Positions 16,349 through 24,983 of a stretch of 64,000 nt of DNA are shown here, piece by piece. The notes under the pieces are model-generated. The model saw only the letters and a program-made list of their open reading frames with translations, made no database searches and was not told the origin of the DNA. The stretch is from assembly GCF_011683955.1 (NCBI RefSeq), contig NZ_JAAQPI010000002.1:719912-783911 (forward strand), written 5' to 3'. A program made the translations under genes and the position numbers. The stretch is from Pseudomaricurvus alkylphenolicus. GTDB lineage: Bacteria; Pseudomonadota; Gammaproteobacteria; Pseudomonadales; Cellvibrionaceae. Numbering within the stretch: the stretch's first letter is position 1; every line of letters starts with the position of its first letter.

Positions 16349-17191
16349 TTACTCCAGGGCCAGATTGTTGTAGTCTTCCTCGATATCCGAGTAGTCGAGA
16401 TCCGAAAGGCCCATTGCCGCAAGCACCTGATCACCGACGCGAATCCAGTCTGTGGTGGGTTTGAAGCGGCGGGTCTGTTCCACCAGGTTTTCAGCCGCTT
16501 TGAGGCAGGAATACATCCACAGGAACTCTGATGAGACCTTGCCGTTGAGCGCGTCCATGGCGTGATGTTGAAGGATTACGCTGCAGAGTTCCTTGGGCAG
16601 ACCCCAGGAGCTGGCAATGTAATAACCGATGACAGCATGATTACAGTGATATCGCTCCTCTTCCAGCTCTGTCAGCAGAAGATTCGGTTGTTCATTGGCT
16701 TGGCGCAGCGTGTCTACGTAATCCGGAAACTTGATCGACATGGCCGGAAGCCCACAATCGTGAAACAGCCCGGTTACGTGGAGGTTTTCCAGAGGAATGT
16801 TCGAGTTTACCCGTTTGCCTATAAATACCATGGCGTTGGCAATTTCGGCCGCGCTGTCCCAAAAACGTTCCAGGGAGATACAGGAGTCGCCGGTAAATGC
16901 GCGGCGAATTTCGTAGCTGGCCACCAGGGCCTTTATGCTCTCGATGCCCAGCATCATAGTGGCCTGACGCACGTCAGAAATCGTGCGGCTCATGCCATAA
17001 AACGGGGAGTTTAGAGTTTTCAGGACCGCGGAAGATAGGCCCACGTCGCTAGCAACGCAGTCACCGATGTCGGAGATACTGCCCTCGGGGTCGTTGGCAA
17101 TGTCTTGAATCGTGTTCAGAATCTCCGGCTTGGGAGGGATATGAAAGCCGGATTCCACGTGTTTGATGACGGATTCATCGAGTTTGATCAC
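16349..17191 (-). CDS. HDOD domain protein
   Basis: 280 residues. The HDOD region spans about residues 12-215: FHIPPKPEILNTIQDIANDP, CVASDVGLSSAVLKTLNSPF, QATMMLGIESIKALVASYEI, and a degenerate HD-like FHDCGLPAM / HCNHAVIGYYIASSWGLP / VILQHHAMD. It runs convergently toward the riboswitch-controlled gene, with 26 bases between stops. Only about one quarter identical in pattern to the HDOD protein at the left edge, so not a recent duplicate. Role unknown, probably signalling. Confidence 0.85.
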   Translation of the reverse strand: MIKLDESVIKHVESGFHIPPKPEILNTIQDIANDPEGSISDIGDCVASDVGLSSAVLKTLNSPFYGMSRTISDVRQATMMLGIESIKALVASYEIRRAFTGDSCISLERFWDSAAEIANAMVFIGKRVNSNIPLENLHVTGLFHDCGLPAMSIKFPDYVDTLRQANEQPNLLLTELEEERYHCNHAVIGYYIASSWGLPKELCSVILQHHAMDALNGKVSSEFLWMYSCLKAAENLVEQTRRFKPTTDWIRVGDQVLAAMGLSDLDYSDIEEDYNNLALE

Positions 17192-17367
17192 AGTTAAAAC
17201 CTTCCGTTACTTCTTGTACTTCTTTTGCGGCATCTATCGATGACCGCCGTGTTTAGTGTTTGCTGCTATGTCTGCTGTGGTTAGACGTGCCCTGCGTTTG
17301 CGGCAGGGTTCGACGGATTGAATTGGTGGCTAGGCGGGTCAGTTTACCACTCTCCTTCAGCCCCCTG

Positions 17368-17766
17368 TCAGCCATTCAGGGGAGGATCGCAATACAACGA
17401 GTCGCTTCCGTAGTTTAGCTCCAGCGACGTTCGCTCGGCCTTCTTCAAGCCCCTGACGACCAGGGAATAGGAATGGTCGATCATGCGCTCGACTTCGTGG
17501 GAGGGAATACTGTCGTCCAGGACGAGCGTGTTCCAGTGTTTTTTGTTCATGTGATAGCCAGGCCGCACAGACTCAAAAACGGTTCGCAGCGCGAGAGCCT
17601 GCTCTGGGTCACACTTTAAATTCATGTGCGGCACACCATCATCCCGGCTAAGGGTCGCATACATCTTGCCTTTTACCTTAAACACAGCGACATCTGGATA
17701 AAAGGGGTAGTCCTCCAGTGCCTCCGGTTTTGCCAGCAAGTAACGTTTGGCCTGATCAAAGTTCAT
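17368..17766 (-). CDS. MmcQ/YjbR family DNA-binding-like protein
   Basis: 132 residues from ATG 17766 (MNFDQAKRYLLAKPEALEDY), the start expected for the family; a longer frame upstream adds an unrelated basic leader. Family blocks: YPFYPDVAVFKVKGKMYATL, MNLKCDPEQALALR, YHMNKKHWNTLVLDDSIPS and the closing SYSLVVRGLKK. Proteins of this fold resemble CyaY-like double-wing DNA-binding domains; a biological role is not established. A hairpin CCCCTG...CAGGGG overlaps the stop codon. The 176-base gap beyond the neighbouring HDOD start holds a GCCCTGC...GCAGGGT hairpin (17290-17310) without a U-tract. Confidence 0.85.
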   Translation of the reverse strand: MNFDQAKRYLLAKPEALEDYPFYPDVAVFKVKGKMYATLSRDDGVPHMNLKCDPEQALALRTVFESVRPGYHMNKKHWNTLVLDDSIPSHEVERMIDHSYSLVVRGLKKAERTSLELNYGSDSLYCDPPLNG

Positions 17767-17843
17767 AGGCGCACGGCCTGTATTCACACGCGTTTTAGAT
17801 TGCCTCAAAGTGAAGGAAACATCAAACTGTGACGTGGTCTAAA

Positions 17844-18443
17844 TCACTTCAGAAACTCTCTTTGGGTGAAGCTACCGGGCGGGTGAAACAAGTCCCCATC
17901 AGTGGCGACCGCACCGAGTGGAATATCCCAGCTGGCAAGTTTCAGCCTGTCCACTTGCTGGCAGCCATGGGCAAGCCCAATCAGATAGGGTTTATGTGCG
18001 TTCACATGCTGTTTGAAGCTGAAGCTGCGGTCATAAAAGCCGCCTCCCATGCCCATACGGCCGCCAAAGCGGTCAAAACCCACCAAAGGCAATAACACCA
18101 GATCCAGATCCTGCGCCCGGCGGCGCCGGCGGAAATCGGGTCGGGGTTCGCTAATACCATAGCGGTTCTTCACCATAGGAGTGCTATCGGTATAGCGCAC
18201 AAACCACAATCGGTTGACGTTGCCTGGCGCCAGCACCGGCAGGTAGCAGTGCTTGCCCAACCTCTGTGCGGCGACGATAAGTGGACGAGGGTCGATTTCT
18301 CCATCGTTTGGCAAATAAAACGCAATATGGCGACTGCGGATAAACAGGGGTTGGCAGAGCAGCAGTCTGCATAGGCGCCTGGCGGCAAGTTTTTGCTCGC
18401 GGGAGCTGAGGGCGCGACGTTTAGCCCGCAACGAGCGGCGCAA
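17844..18443 (-). CDS. fau: 5-formyltetrahydrofolate cyclo-ligase
   Basis: 199 residues. MRRSLRAKRRALSSREQKLA at the N-terminus, HIAFYLPNDGEIDPRPLI, then the ATP/folate-binding blocks LDLVLLPLVGFDRFGGRMGM and GGGFYDRSFSF. It converts 5-formyl-THF to 5,10-methenyl-THF with ATP. It lies directly downstream of the 6S RNA on the same strand, the classic ssrS-ygfA arrangement of gammaproteobacteria, so its mRNA probably starts with or continues from the 6S transcript. Confidence 0.94.
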   Translation of the reverse strand: MRRSLRAKRRALSSREQKLAARRLCRLLLCQPLFIRSRHIAFYLPNDGEIDPRPLIVAAQRLGKHCYLPVLAPGNVNRLWFVRYTDSTPMVKNRYGISEPRPDFRRRRRAQDLDLVLLPLVGFDRFGGRMGMGGGFYDRSFSFKQHVNAHKPYLIGLAHGCQQVDRLKLASWDIPLGAVATDGDLFHPPGSFTQREFLK

Positions 18444-18544
18444 CTGCTTGCGGTCGAGAGGTGGTTGTGTAGGTTTACTATTATCGATGGGCCAGATCCC
18501 AACTATTTGAGTAGTTCAGAAAATCGTGGCCTGAAAATCAGAAG

Positions 18545-18715
18545 CCCCGAACGTGCGGCTGTCAACTTGGCCTTGAACCGTAAGGCTCAAGGTGGAGGTT
18601 CCTGCAATGCCTCAGGCTTTCCGTCATGCGGACATGCACACCGACACTGGCTAGTTACCCCCGGGGTATACATTATCGGCTCGAGGACTCGTCAACTGGC
18701 CAACACATCAGGGTT
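18545..18715 (-). ncRNA. ssrS: 6S RNA
   Basis: Recognised by sequence and place between zapA and the cyclo-ligase gene. On the minus strand it contains CCTCGAGCCGATAATG near the 5' side, GGTGTGCATGTCCG after the central bubble, and CACCTTGAGCC-TTAC-GGTTCAAGG with ACAGCCGCACG toward the 3' side, all matching the conserved 6S parts in E. coli and Pseudomonas. The ends pair: 5' CCCUGAUGUG (18713-18704) with 3' CACGUUCGGGG (18555-18545), defining a closing stem. The RNA mimics an open promoter and sequesters sigma-70 RNA polymerase in stationary phase. Ends are accurate to a few bases only. Confidence 0.93.
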
Positions 18716-18721
18716 GAGTGG

Positions 18722-18750
18722 ATTATAACGCAGATGATCGATCGCCAAAA
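18722..18750 (-). promoter_or_regulatory. Promoter of 6S RNA
   Basis: A perfect -10 TATAAT (18727-18722) with a weak -35 TTTTGG (18750-18745) 17 bases upstream. Transcription would begin about 7 bases downstream, at the first paired base of the 6S closing stem. Confidence 0.7.
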
Positions 18751-18810
18751 TCTTGTATTTTTCTGCGTTTCATCGTATGGAGGAGGTATCCAGCTGCTTG
18801 GTGACTCACA

Positions 18811-19098
18811 TCAGAATTTGTCAAGGGCTCGATCAAGCTTTTCTGTCAGGCGCTGCAGGGTGTCATTATCCACGGGGTCCGGCACCACGTTTTTGGCCTC
18901 AAGCAATTCATGACTGAGGTTCAAGGCGGCCATCACCGCAATGCGTTCCAGGCCAATCACATTGCCTCCAGCCCGAATATCGCGCATGCGTTCGTCGAGT
19001 TTGCGGGCAGCCTGCATCAGCGCGTCTCTTTCACCTGGCGGGCAGGCGACCTGATATTCCTTATCCAGGATTTGCACAAAGACGGTTTCACTACTCAT
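18811..19098 (-). CDS. zapA: Cell division protein ZapA
   Basis: 95 residues from ATG 19098 (MSSETVFVQILDKEYQVACP); this start is chosen because the family begins with this beta strand and the upstream 20 codons are not ZapA-like. The N-terminal globular part carries PPGERDALMQAARKLDERMR, followed by a coiled-coil (ERIAVMAALNLSHELLEAK, then LQRLTEKLDRAL). ZapA bundles FtsZ filaments at the division ring. It follows the ZapB-like gene on the same strand with a 56-base gap. Confidence 0.94.
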   Translation of the reverse strand: MSSETVFVQILDKEYQVACPPGERDALMQAARKLDERMRDIRAGGNVIGLERIAVMAALNLSHELLEAKNVVPDPVDNDTLQRLTEKLDRALDKF

Positions 19099-19154
19099 AG
19101 TGGTGGCTCTCGATGGCGGCTCCTGTGGCTCCGGTAGCATCGCGTTTAAATACT

Positions 19155-19385
19155 TCAATTCTGTGATTCCAGGCTCTTGAGGCGGGAGATCATGGCTTCC
19201 ACCCGATTGCGCGCCAGCTCGTTCTTCTCAATCAGCCGCGTGCGCTCTCCCTGCCAGCTGGCCTCACGTTCCTGGGCAGCGGCTGCGTCTTCCTTAAGCG
19301 CGTCGTTCTCCAGCCTCAGACGCTCACATTGGTCAATCAACTGGTCCAGTTTGATTTCCAGGGTAAGCAGGTGTTGGTTGGTCAT
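19155..19385 (-). CDS. TIGR02449-type coiled-coil protein (ZapB-like)
   Basis: 76 residues, almost entirely a heptad-rich coiled coil: LLTLEIKLDQLIDQCERLRL, then NDALKEDAA and RTRLIEKNELARNRVEAMIS with SRLKSLESQN at the end. This small family sits upstream of zapA in many gammaproteobacteria and is thought to work with ZapA in the division ring, by similarity to ZapB; direct function here is inferred. It is divergent from ygfB; the 224 bases between hold a short GCAGG...CCTGC hairpin (19520-19536) and nothing else I can name. Confidence 0.88.
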   Translation of the reverse strand: MTNQHLLTLEIKLDQLIDQCERLRLENDALKEDAAAAQEREASWQGERTRLIEKNELARNRVEAMISRLKSLESQN

Positions 19386-19609
19386 GGACGGGAGGCCTGG
19401 TTGCGGTACTCAATCAAGCTAATATAAGTCGACGCCGGAGAGGGGTCAACATGGCGCTGCAACTTATCTAGAAATGATCTATAGAATGTGGGCTAGAACA
19501 CTGTTTTTACAGGAAAAAAGCAGGCTTTAGTCCTGCCTTGCGGACGCTCGGGCGCATTCATGATAGGATGCCCGGTTAAATCGCCCTGTAAGTTCCCGGG
19601 ATACCCTTC

Positions 19610-20212
19610 ATGAGTGCCACCGATAAAGCCCCAGAAGCCCTTATTTCATTTGAAGAATTGAACCACCTGTTGGTGCCTCTTGGGGCCCTGAACAGTCCGT
19701 CAGAGCTGCACGGTATGCTGTGTGGCAAGCTCACCGGCGGGCAACGCCTCGAAGCCGACCAATGGATGGAAGAAGCCCTGGTGTTCTTGGATGTGATCAC
19801 CTCTGAAGAAGAGGGAGTCGTTGGTGACGATGAAGACCGAGGCCAAACCGAACTGGCTCGCCTCTATACGGTTGTACTTTCTCAATTGGAAGACAGTGAA
19901 TTTGGTTTTCAGTTGCTGCTGCCACAGGACGATGCCGAGATGGACCTGCGTACCCGTGCATTGGGAGAGTGGTGTCACGGATTTTTGTCCGGGTTTGGCA
20001 GTGCCGGTCTGGATCCAAGCGCTAAATTTTCTGCCGAAGCCGCTGATGCGCTGAGGGATATGGCGGCAATTGTCAGTATTGGCGACGGCATGGATGAAGA
20101 TGATGCGGAAGCGGACTTTACCGAAATTGTGGAATACGTGCGTCTGGCGGTCATGACGCTGTTTTCCGATTTTGGCACTGGCCCCAAAGATGAAGGCCCC
20201 ACCCTCCATTAA
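19610..20212 (+). CDS. ygfB: UPF0149 family protein YgfB
   Basis: 200 residues, acidic and helical. Family landmarks: ISFEELNHLLVPLGALNSPS, ELHGMLCGKLTGG near the N-terminus, FQLLLPQDDAEMDLRTRALG, then EWCHGFLSGFGSAG and a C-terminal EIVEYVRLAVMTLFSDF. YgfB has been linked in Pseudomonas to control of cell-wall recycling and beta-lactam resistance gene expression; that role is not shown for this organism. It is the first gene of the rightward ygfB-pepP-ubiH-ubiI run. Confidence 0.92.
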   Translation: MSATDKAPEALISFEELNHLLVPLGALNSPSELHGMLCGKLTGGQRLEADQWMEEALVFLDVITSEEEGVVGDDEDRGQTELARLYTVVLSQLEDSEFGFQLLLPQDDAEMDLRTRALGEWCHGFLSGFGSAGLDPSAKFSAEAADALRDMAAIVSIGDGMDEDDAEADFTEIVEYVRLAVMTLFSDFGTGPKDEGPTLH

Positions 20213-20264
20213 CGTCGCCCTCTGGCAGCATCGCTGACAAAGACTCAGATTCGACAGGACAAAT

Positions 20265-21596
20265 ATGACCATTACCAAGCAGGAATTTGCCCGCCGCCGC
20301 AAGCAATTGATGGCGATGATGGAGCCTAACAGTATCGCCATTTTGCCGGCGGCACCGGAAAAGATCCGATCGCGGGATACCGAATATTCCTATCGACAGG
20401 ATAGCGACTTTTATTACTTATCCGGTTTCGTCGAGCCCGAAGCCGTATTGGTGTTATTGCCTGGCCGTGAGCACGGTGAGTATGTGCTGTTCTGTCGGGA
20501 AAAAGACCGTGAAAAGGAAGTGTGGCACGGTTACCGTACCGGTCCGGAAGCCGCTTGCAAAACATTCGGTGCCGACGACGCGTTTCCGATCGACGACATT
20601 GACGATATTCTGCCCGGACTGATCGAAGGGCGTGAACGCATTTATTACGCTATGGGGCGAGATGCCGACTTCGATCATCAGGTGATGGTGTGGGTGAACG
20701 CCATTCGAGCGCGGGTGCGCACGGGAGCCATTCCGCCCGGTGAGTTGCTGGACCTGGATCATACTCTTCACGACATGCGGCTCTATAAAAGTGCGGCTGA
20801 GGTGCGACTGCTGCAACGGGCGGGGGAAATTTCAGCCGCCGCTCATCTGCGAGCCATGAAGGCCTGCCGCCCCGGGCGCTTTGAATTTCAGCTGGAAGCA
20901 GAAATTCAACATGAGTTTGCGATGAACGGCGCGCGTTTCCCGGCCTATAACACCATAGTGGGTGGTGGTGCCAACGGCTGCATTCTGCACTATGTGGAGA
21001 ACTCGGACGAACTCAAGGACGGTGATCTGGTATTGATCGATGCCGGCTGTGAATTGGAATATTACGCCGCAGATATTACCCGTACATTTCCGGTAAATGG
21101 TGTTTTTAATCCGGAACAGAGGCAGCTTTACGAACTGACACTCAAGGCACAACAAGCCGCCATCGACAAAATCAAACCCGGAAACCACTGGAACGAGCCC
21201 CACGAAGCCTCCATCAGAGTGATCACCGAGGGTCTGGTTGAGTTAGGGCTTTTGTTGGGTGATGTTGACGAGCTGATCGAAAACGAAGCCTACAAAGAAT
21301 TCTATATGCACCGCATTGGCCACTGGTTGGGTATTGATGTTCACGACGTGGGCGATTATCGCGTCGGTGGTGAGTGGCGTGTGCTGGAGCCGGGCATGTG
21401 CATGACGGTGGAGCCGGGCATCTATGTGGCACCTGACAATGCCGGCGTGGATGCCAAGTGGCGTGGCATTGGCATTCGTATTGAGGACGATGTGATTATC
21501 ACAAAAGAAGGTTGTGATGTTCTCACCTCTGCGGTACCCAAAAGCATCGAGGCCATTGAGGCCCTGATGGCTGAACAATTGATGGCTGAACAATAG
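20265..21596 (+). CDS. pepP: Xaa-Pro aminopeptidase
   Basis: 443 residues. The N-terminal creatinase-like domain (RDTEYSYRQDSDFYYLSGFV) is followed by the pita-bread catalytic domain with all five metal ligands in view: LIDAGCELEYYAADITRTFP (two Asp), HRIGHWLGIDVHDVG (His), TVEPGIYVAP (Glu) and GIRIEDDVIIT (Glu). It removes N-terminal residues preceding proline. The C-terminus carries LMAEQ twice, from a 15-base tandem duplication. It lies 15 bases before ubiH. Confidence 0.96.
   Translation: MTITKQEFARRRKQLMAMMEPNSIAILPAAPEKIRSRDTEYSYRQDSDFYYLSGFVEPEAVLVLLPGREHGEYVLFCREKDREKEVWHGYRTGPEAACKTFGADDAFPIDDIDDILPGLIEGRERIYYAMGRDADFDHQVMVWVNAIRARVRTGAIPPGELLDLDHTLHDMRLYKSAAEVRLLQRAGEISAAAHLRAMKACRPGRFEFQLEAEIQHEFAMNGARFPAYNTIVGGGANGCILHYVENSDELKDGDLVLIDAGCELEYYAADITRTFPVNGVFNPEQRQLYELTLKAQQAAIDKIKPGNHWNEPHEASIRVITEGLVELGLLLGDVDELIENEAYKEFYMHRIGHWLGIDVHDVGDYRVGGEWRVLEPGMCMTVEPGIYVAPDNAGVDAKWRGIGIRIEDDVIITKEGCDVLTSAVPKSIEAIEALMAEQLMAEQ
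21565..21594 (+). repeat. Tandem 15-bp duplication at the end of pepP
   Basis: TGATGGCTGAACAAT occurs twice back to back (21565-21579 and 21580-21594), adding five residues (LMAEQ) to the pepP product just before its stop. Identical copies point to a recent replication-slippage event or a hypervariable tail. Confidence 0.9.
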
Positions 21597-21611
21597 ACGA
21601 GCCGCAACGCC

Positions 21612-22847
21612 ATGAATGAGCTGGAACCTGTGGACATCGCCATCATTGGTGGAGGCATGGTTGGTGCCACTTTGGCCGCCTTGCTGGCTCAGGCCAATCC
21701 CAATTGGCGTATCGCTTTGCTGGAAGCGTTTGAATTACCGGCCGCTGGTGAGCCAATTTACCAGCCCAGTTTTGATGACCGTTCAACGGCCATTGCCTGG
21801 GGCAGTGTCACCTTGCTCCAGCAGGCCGGCCTGTGGGATATTCTCAGACAGCAGGCGACCCCTATTCATCAGGTGCACGTTTCTGATCGCGGCCATTTGG
21901 GAGGCAGTCTGATCGATCGTCACCAGGCCGGCGTCGAAGCGCTGGGCTATGTGGTGCCCAACACCTGGATCGGTCGGACTCTGCTCAGTCATTTGCATCA
22001 GTTACCGAATTTGCAGTTGCTGGCGCCGGCGCAGGTTGGGCGCATACAACCCGTGGCGGACGGCGCCAGGCTCTCGCTCCGTTATCAGGGTGAAGAGTAC
22101 AGTCTTCACACAGATTTGGTGGTCATTGCCGACGGTGCCCGCTCGCCCCTGCGCGAAAGTCTGGGTATTGATCTGGCGGTGGAGGACTACCGGCAGACTG
22201 CCGTCATAGCCAATATCAGTCTGGATCAACCTCACCAGGGGGTTGCCTATGAACGCTTTACCGACGAAGGCCCGCTGGCGTTGTTACCTCTGGGCGGCTC
22301 TGTACAAGGTTGCCAAAGTGCGCTGGTATGGACGCAACCGAGTGAGTGTGTGGGCGAATTGCTGCAAGCGTCCGACGACGACTTTCTGCAGCGACTGCAG
22401 CAGCGCTTTGGCTATCGTCTGGGCAGACTGATTGAGGTTGGCAAACGCGATAGCTACCCGCTGGCATTGTCTGTGGCAAAAGAGCAGGTGCGTTCCTCCA
22501 TCGTGATTATGGGCAATGCAGCGCACTTCCTGCACCCCGTCGCAGGGCAGGGGTTTAATTTGGCGCTGCGCGACTGTGCGGCTCTGGCAGCCACGTTGAA
22601 ACAAAATATACCAGGCGAGCGATTAGGCAGTTTGAGCCGTTTGCAGCAATACCAGCAGCAGCAACAACTCGACCAACAACTGACCATACAATTCAGTGAT
22701 CAGCTCACCAAATGGTTTTCCAGCAGCGCGCTGCCCCGTGCCGCGTTAAGGGCGTTAGGTTTTATTGGTCTGGAAGCGGTGGCGCCGGCAAAAGGATGGC
22801 TGACCCAGCAGACTATGGGCAGCGCCGGGCGCAAAGTGATTCTCTGA
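21612..22847 (+). CDS. ubiH: 2-octaprenyl-6-methoxyphenol hydroxylase-type FAD monooxygenase
   Basis: 411 residues. FAD-binding GxGxxG in DIAIIGGGMVGATLAALLAQ, the DG-containing motif LVVIADGARSPLRESLGI, and the second FAD motif MGNAAHFLHPVAGQGFNLAL with Asn rather than Asp after Gly, as in E. coli UbiH. It hydroxylates a ring carbon in ubiquinone biosynthesis. It is 30 bases upstream of the second ubiquinone hydroxylase and 15 downstream of pepP, an order conserved in gammaproteobacteria. Confidence 0.93.
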   Translation: MNELEPVDIAIIGGGMVGATLAALLAQANPNWRIALLEAFELPAAGEPIYQPSFDDRSTAIAWGSVTLLQQAGLWDILRQQATPIHQVHVSDRGHLGGSLIDRHQAGVEALGYVVPNTWIGRTLLSHLHQLPNLQLLAPAQVGRIQPVADGARLSLRYQGEEYSLHTDLVVIADGARSPLRESLGIDLAVEDYRQTAVIANISLDQPHQGVAYERFTDEGPLALLPLGGSVQGCQSALVWTQPSECVGELLQASDDDFLQRLQQRFGYRLGRLIEVGKRDSYPLALSVAKEQVRSSIVIMGNAAHFLHPVAGQGFNLALRDCAALAATLKQNIPGERLGSLSRLQQYQQQQQLDQQLTIQFSDQLTKWFSSSALPRAALRALGFIGLEAVAPAKGWLTQQTMGSAGRKVIL

Positions 22848-22877
22848 CGGCATTTCCTTTTTAAAGAATCCAGGATT

Positions 22878-24116
22878 ATGGACACCACATCGTCATCTAC
22901 TCATGAATTCTACGACCTTATCATTGTCGGCGCCGGTCTTGTCGGCAGCGCCATGGCCTGTGCACTGGCAAGCTCACCGGAGGGGGCGCACCTGCGCATC
23001 GCTGTGGTGGAAGCCGGTGGAGATCCGGCGCAGTTTTCCGGAACCGATTTTGACCCGAGAGTCGTCGCTTTAACTCATGCATCCCGTTCACTGTTGGAAC
23101 AGGTCGATGTTTGGCATGACATTGTGGCGCAACGGGTGTGCCCCTACACCGATATGGATGTCTGGGATGCTGAAGGTACCGGTCAGATTCATTTCGATTG
23201 TCGCGAAGTGCAGCAGCTAAGCCTTGGCCATATTGTTGAAAACAGCGTGGTAACCCGTGCACTGCTCAGCCGGATCGATTTGCTCGATGCCATCGATCTG
23301 TTGCGTCCGGCCAAAGTGCTGAACGTGCAATATGATGAACAGAGAGAGGTTCGTCTCGTCAATCTCGAAGACGGCCGAGAGCTGCACGCGCCTCTGGTCA
23401 TCGCGGCCGATGGTGCCAACTCGCCGATACGCCAGATGGCGGGTTTGCATACTCGAGAATGGAGTTATGGGCACAGTGCCATTGTCACCACCGTCAAGAC
23501 GGAGCTTTCTCATCAGTTCACCGCCTGGCAGCGTTTTTTGCCAACCGGCCCTCTGGCGTTTTTGCCGTTGCAGAGCGACGCGGGTAACGCTTGTTCCAAC
23601 TACAGTTCAATCGTATGGTCGATCGAAGATCAACTCGTTGACGAGTTGATGTCACTGGATGACAAAGCGTTCCGCAAGGCATTGGCTGATGCCTTCGAAT
23701 ACCGTCTCGGTGATATCGTTGATGTGGCAAAGCGCTACAGCTTTCCACTGCGCCAGCGCCACGCCACCGATTATGTAGACAGAGGCCTGGCTCTGGTAGG
23801 GGACGCCGCTCATACCATCCACCCCCTGGCAGGGCAGGGGGTCAACCTCGGATTTCTGGATGTTGCAGTTTTAACGGAGGAAATCCTTCGTGGCTGCGAG
23901 CGCCAATTGCCTCTCTCGGAGCATTCCATTCTTAAACGCTATCAGCGCCGTCGCAAGAGCCACAATCTCAGCATGATGGCAATCATGGAAGCTTTCAAGC
24001 GCCTCTTTGGCACCCGCGACTTGCCCGTGCGCTGGTTACGCAATGAAGGCATGCGTCAGCTCAATGGCCTGGCGCCACTAAAAAACGCTATCGTTCGCCA
24101 GGCCATGGGGCTTTGA
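22878..24116 (+). CDS. ubiI: UbiI/VisC-type FAD-dependent ubiquinone hydroxylase
   Basis: 412 residues. N-terminal DLIIVGAGLVGSAMACALAS, then FDPRVVALTHASRSLLEQV typical of this group, LVIAADGANSPIRQMAGL, and VGDAAHTIHPLAGQGVNLGF for FAD binding. It belongs with UbiH/UbiF/UbiI; gene order after ubiH favours UbiI, which hydroxylates C5 of the ring. Specificity cannot be settled from sequence alone. The downstream gene is convergent, 19 bases from its stop. Confidence 0.88.
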   Translation: MDTTSSSTHEFYDLIIVGAGLVGSAMACALASSPEGAHLRIAVVEAGGDPAQFSGTDFDPRVVALTHASRSLLEQVDVWHDIVAQRVCPYTDMDVWDAEGTGQIHFDCREVQQLSLGHIVENSVVTRALLSRIDLLDAIDLLRPAKVLNVQYDEQREVRLVNLEDGRELHAPLVIAADGANSPIRQMAGLHTREWSYGHSAIVTTVKTELSHQFTAWQRFLPTGPLAFLPLQSDAGNACSNYSSIVWSIEDQLVDELMSLDDKAFRKALADAFEYRLGDIVDVAKRYSFPLRQRHATDYVDRGLALVGDAAHTIHPLAGQGVNLGFLDVAVLTEEILRGCERQLPLSEHSILKRYQRRRKSHNLSMMAIMEAFKRLFGTRDLPVRWLRNEGMRQLNGLAPLKNAIVRQAMGL

Positions 24117-24135
24117 GACAGGTCTGTAAGACAGG

Positions 24136-24966
24136 TCACTGAGTTTGGGCCGATTTGCTGCCCTGGTGCGCGTGAGGTCTTCGCAAATGACCGTGCAATA
24201 GAATATTCCACAGCGCATATTTCAATCGCCTGGCTTTGGCATAGATATCTCCGTCGCCGATTTTGATCAGATAACCCAGCTCGCGAAATGCCCGGCGGCG
24301 GTCCCGTCCGGCCCAGTAGCGGGCCAGCGTGATTCGCGTCAACAGGCGGTAGCAGGAATACAAATGGAAGTTCAGAAGCTGGCGTTCCCACTCATCAAGC
24401 TCGCGTTGTTTTAATACGCCCTTACGACGAAGGCTTTTATATTCTTGTCGCACCAGTTTGTGCTCATTGCGCAGTCCTACCAGATTGAATGCATGGATAG
24501 GGGAGCGAAATTCCTGCTTGAGCAATTTCTGCAGATGCTTGATTTCCTTCCTCAAGTTACCACCCTTTACCGCCTGTCCCATTAACACGCCAATGATCTG
24601 ATCCTCCTGATGACTGGGCAAAGACGGAAAAAACAAGTGGCGCTGGAAAAAGTAGCGCACAAAGGAGCACAAACCGGACAGATAGGGAAAGAAGTGGGCG
24701 CCGATCAGTAGTGCCAGGGCCAACCAGGATGCTCTTTCCGGAGTCATGATGTTTTCCAGCAGGGAGGTCATGACATAGAGTAAAAAGTAGCTCCAACCGG
24801 CATAGATTAACGTCATCACCACCAAGCGAATCGGGGTCGCCGTATGGTGGATACTGAGCGGCCAGGGTTCGCCCTCGGACTCATTGGTCAGCAGCTCCGG
24901 CAGGGTTTGCCAGTGGAACAGGGTCCACAACGTAAAGGCGAGAAAGATAATGGTGACGGTCAGCAT
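24136..24966 (-). CDS. Unrecognised membrane protein paired with phaZ
   Basis: 276 residues. I do not recognise the family. Three hydrophobic segments are visible: about 2-18, 48-70 and 80-102 (ASWLALALLIGAHFFPYLSG). The remaining 170 residues are strongly basic and helical (NLRKEIKHLQKLLKQEFRSP, YKSLRRKGVLKQRELDEWER, YWAGRDRRRAFRELGYLIK), presumably cytoplasmic. It starts 17 bases after phaZ with a good ribosome site (TGAGGAGA), so it is almost certainly in the phaZ operon. A link to PHA granules or the membrane is plausible but unproven. Confidence 0.75.
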   Translation of the reverse strand: MLTVTIIFLAFTLWTLFHWQTLPELLTNESEGEPWPLSIHHTATPIRLVVMTLIYAGWSYFLLYVMTSLLENIMTPERASWLALALLIGAHFFPYLSGLCSFVRYFFQRHLFFPSLPSHQEDQIIGVLMGQAVKGGNLRKEIKHLQKLLKQEFRSPIHAFNLVGLRNEHKLVRQEYKSLRRKGVLKQRELDEWERQLLNFHLYSCYRLLTRITLARYWAGRDRRRAFRELGYLIKIGDGDIYAKARRLKYALWNILLHGHLRRPHAHQGSKSAQTQ

Positions 24967-24983
24967 GGTCTATCTCCTCAGTA

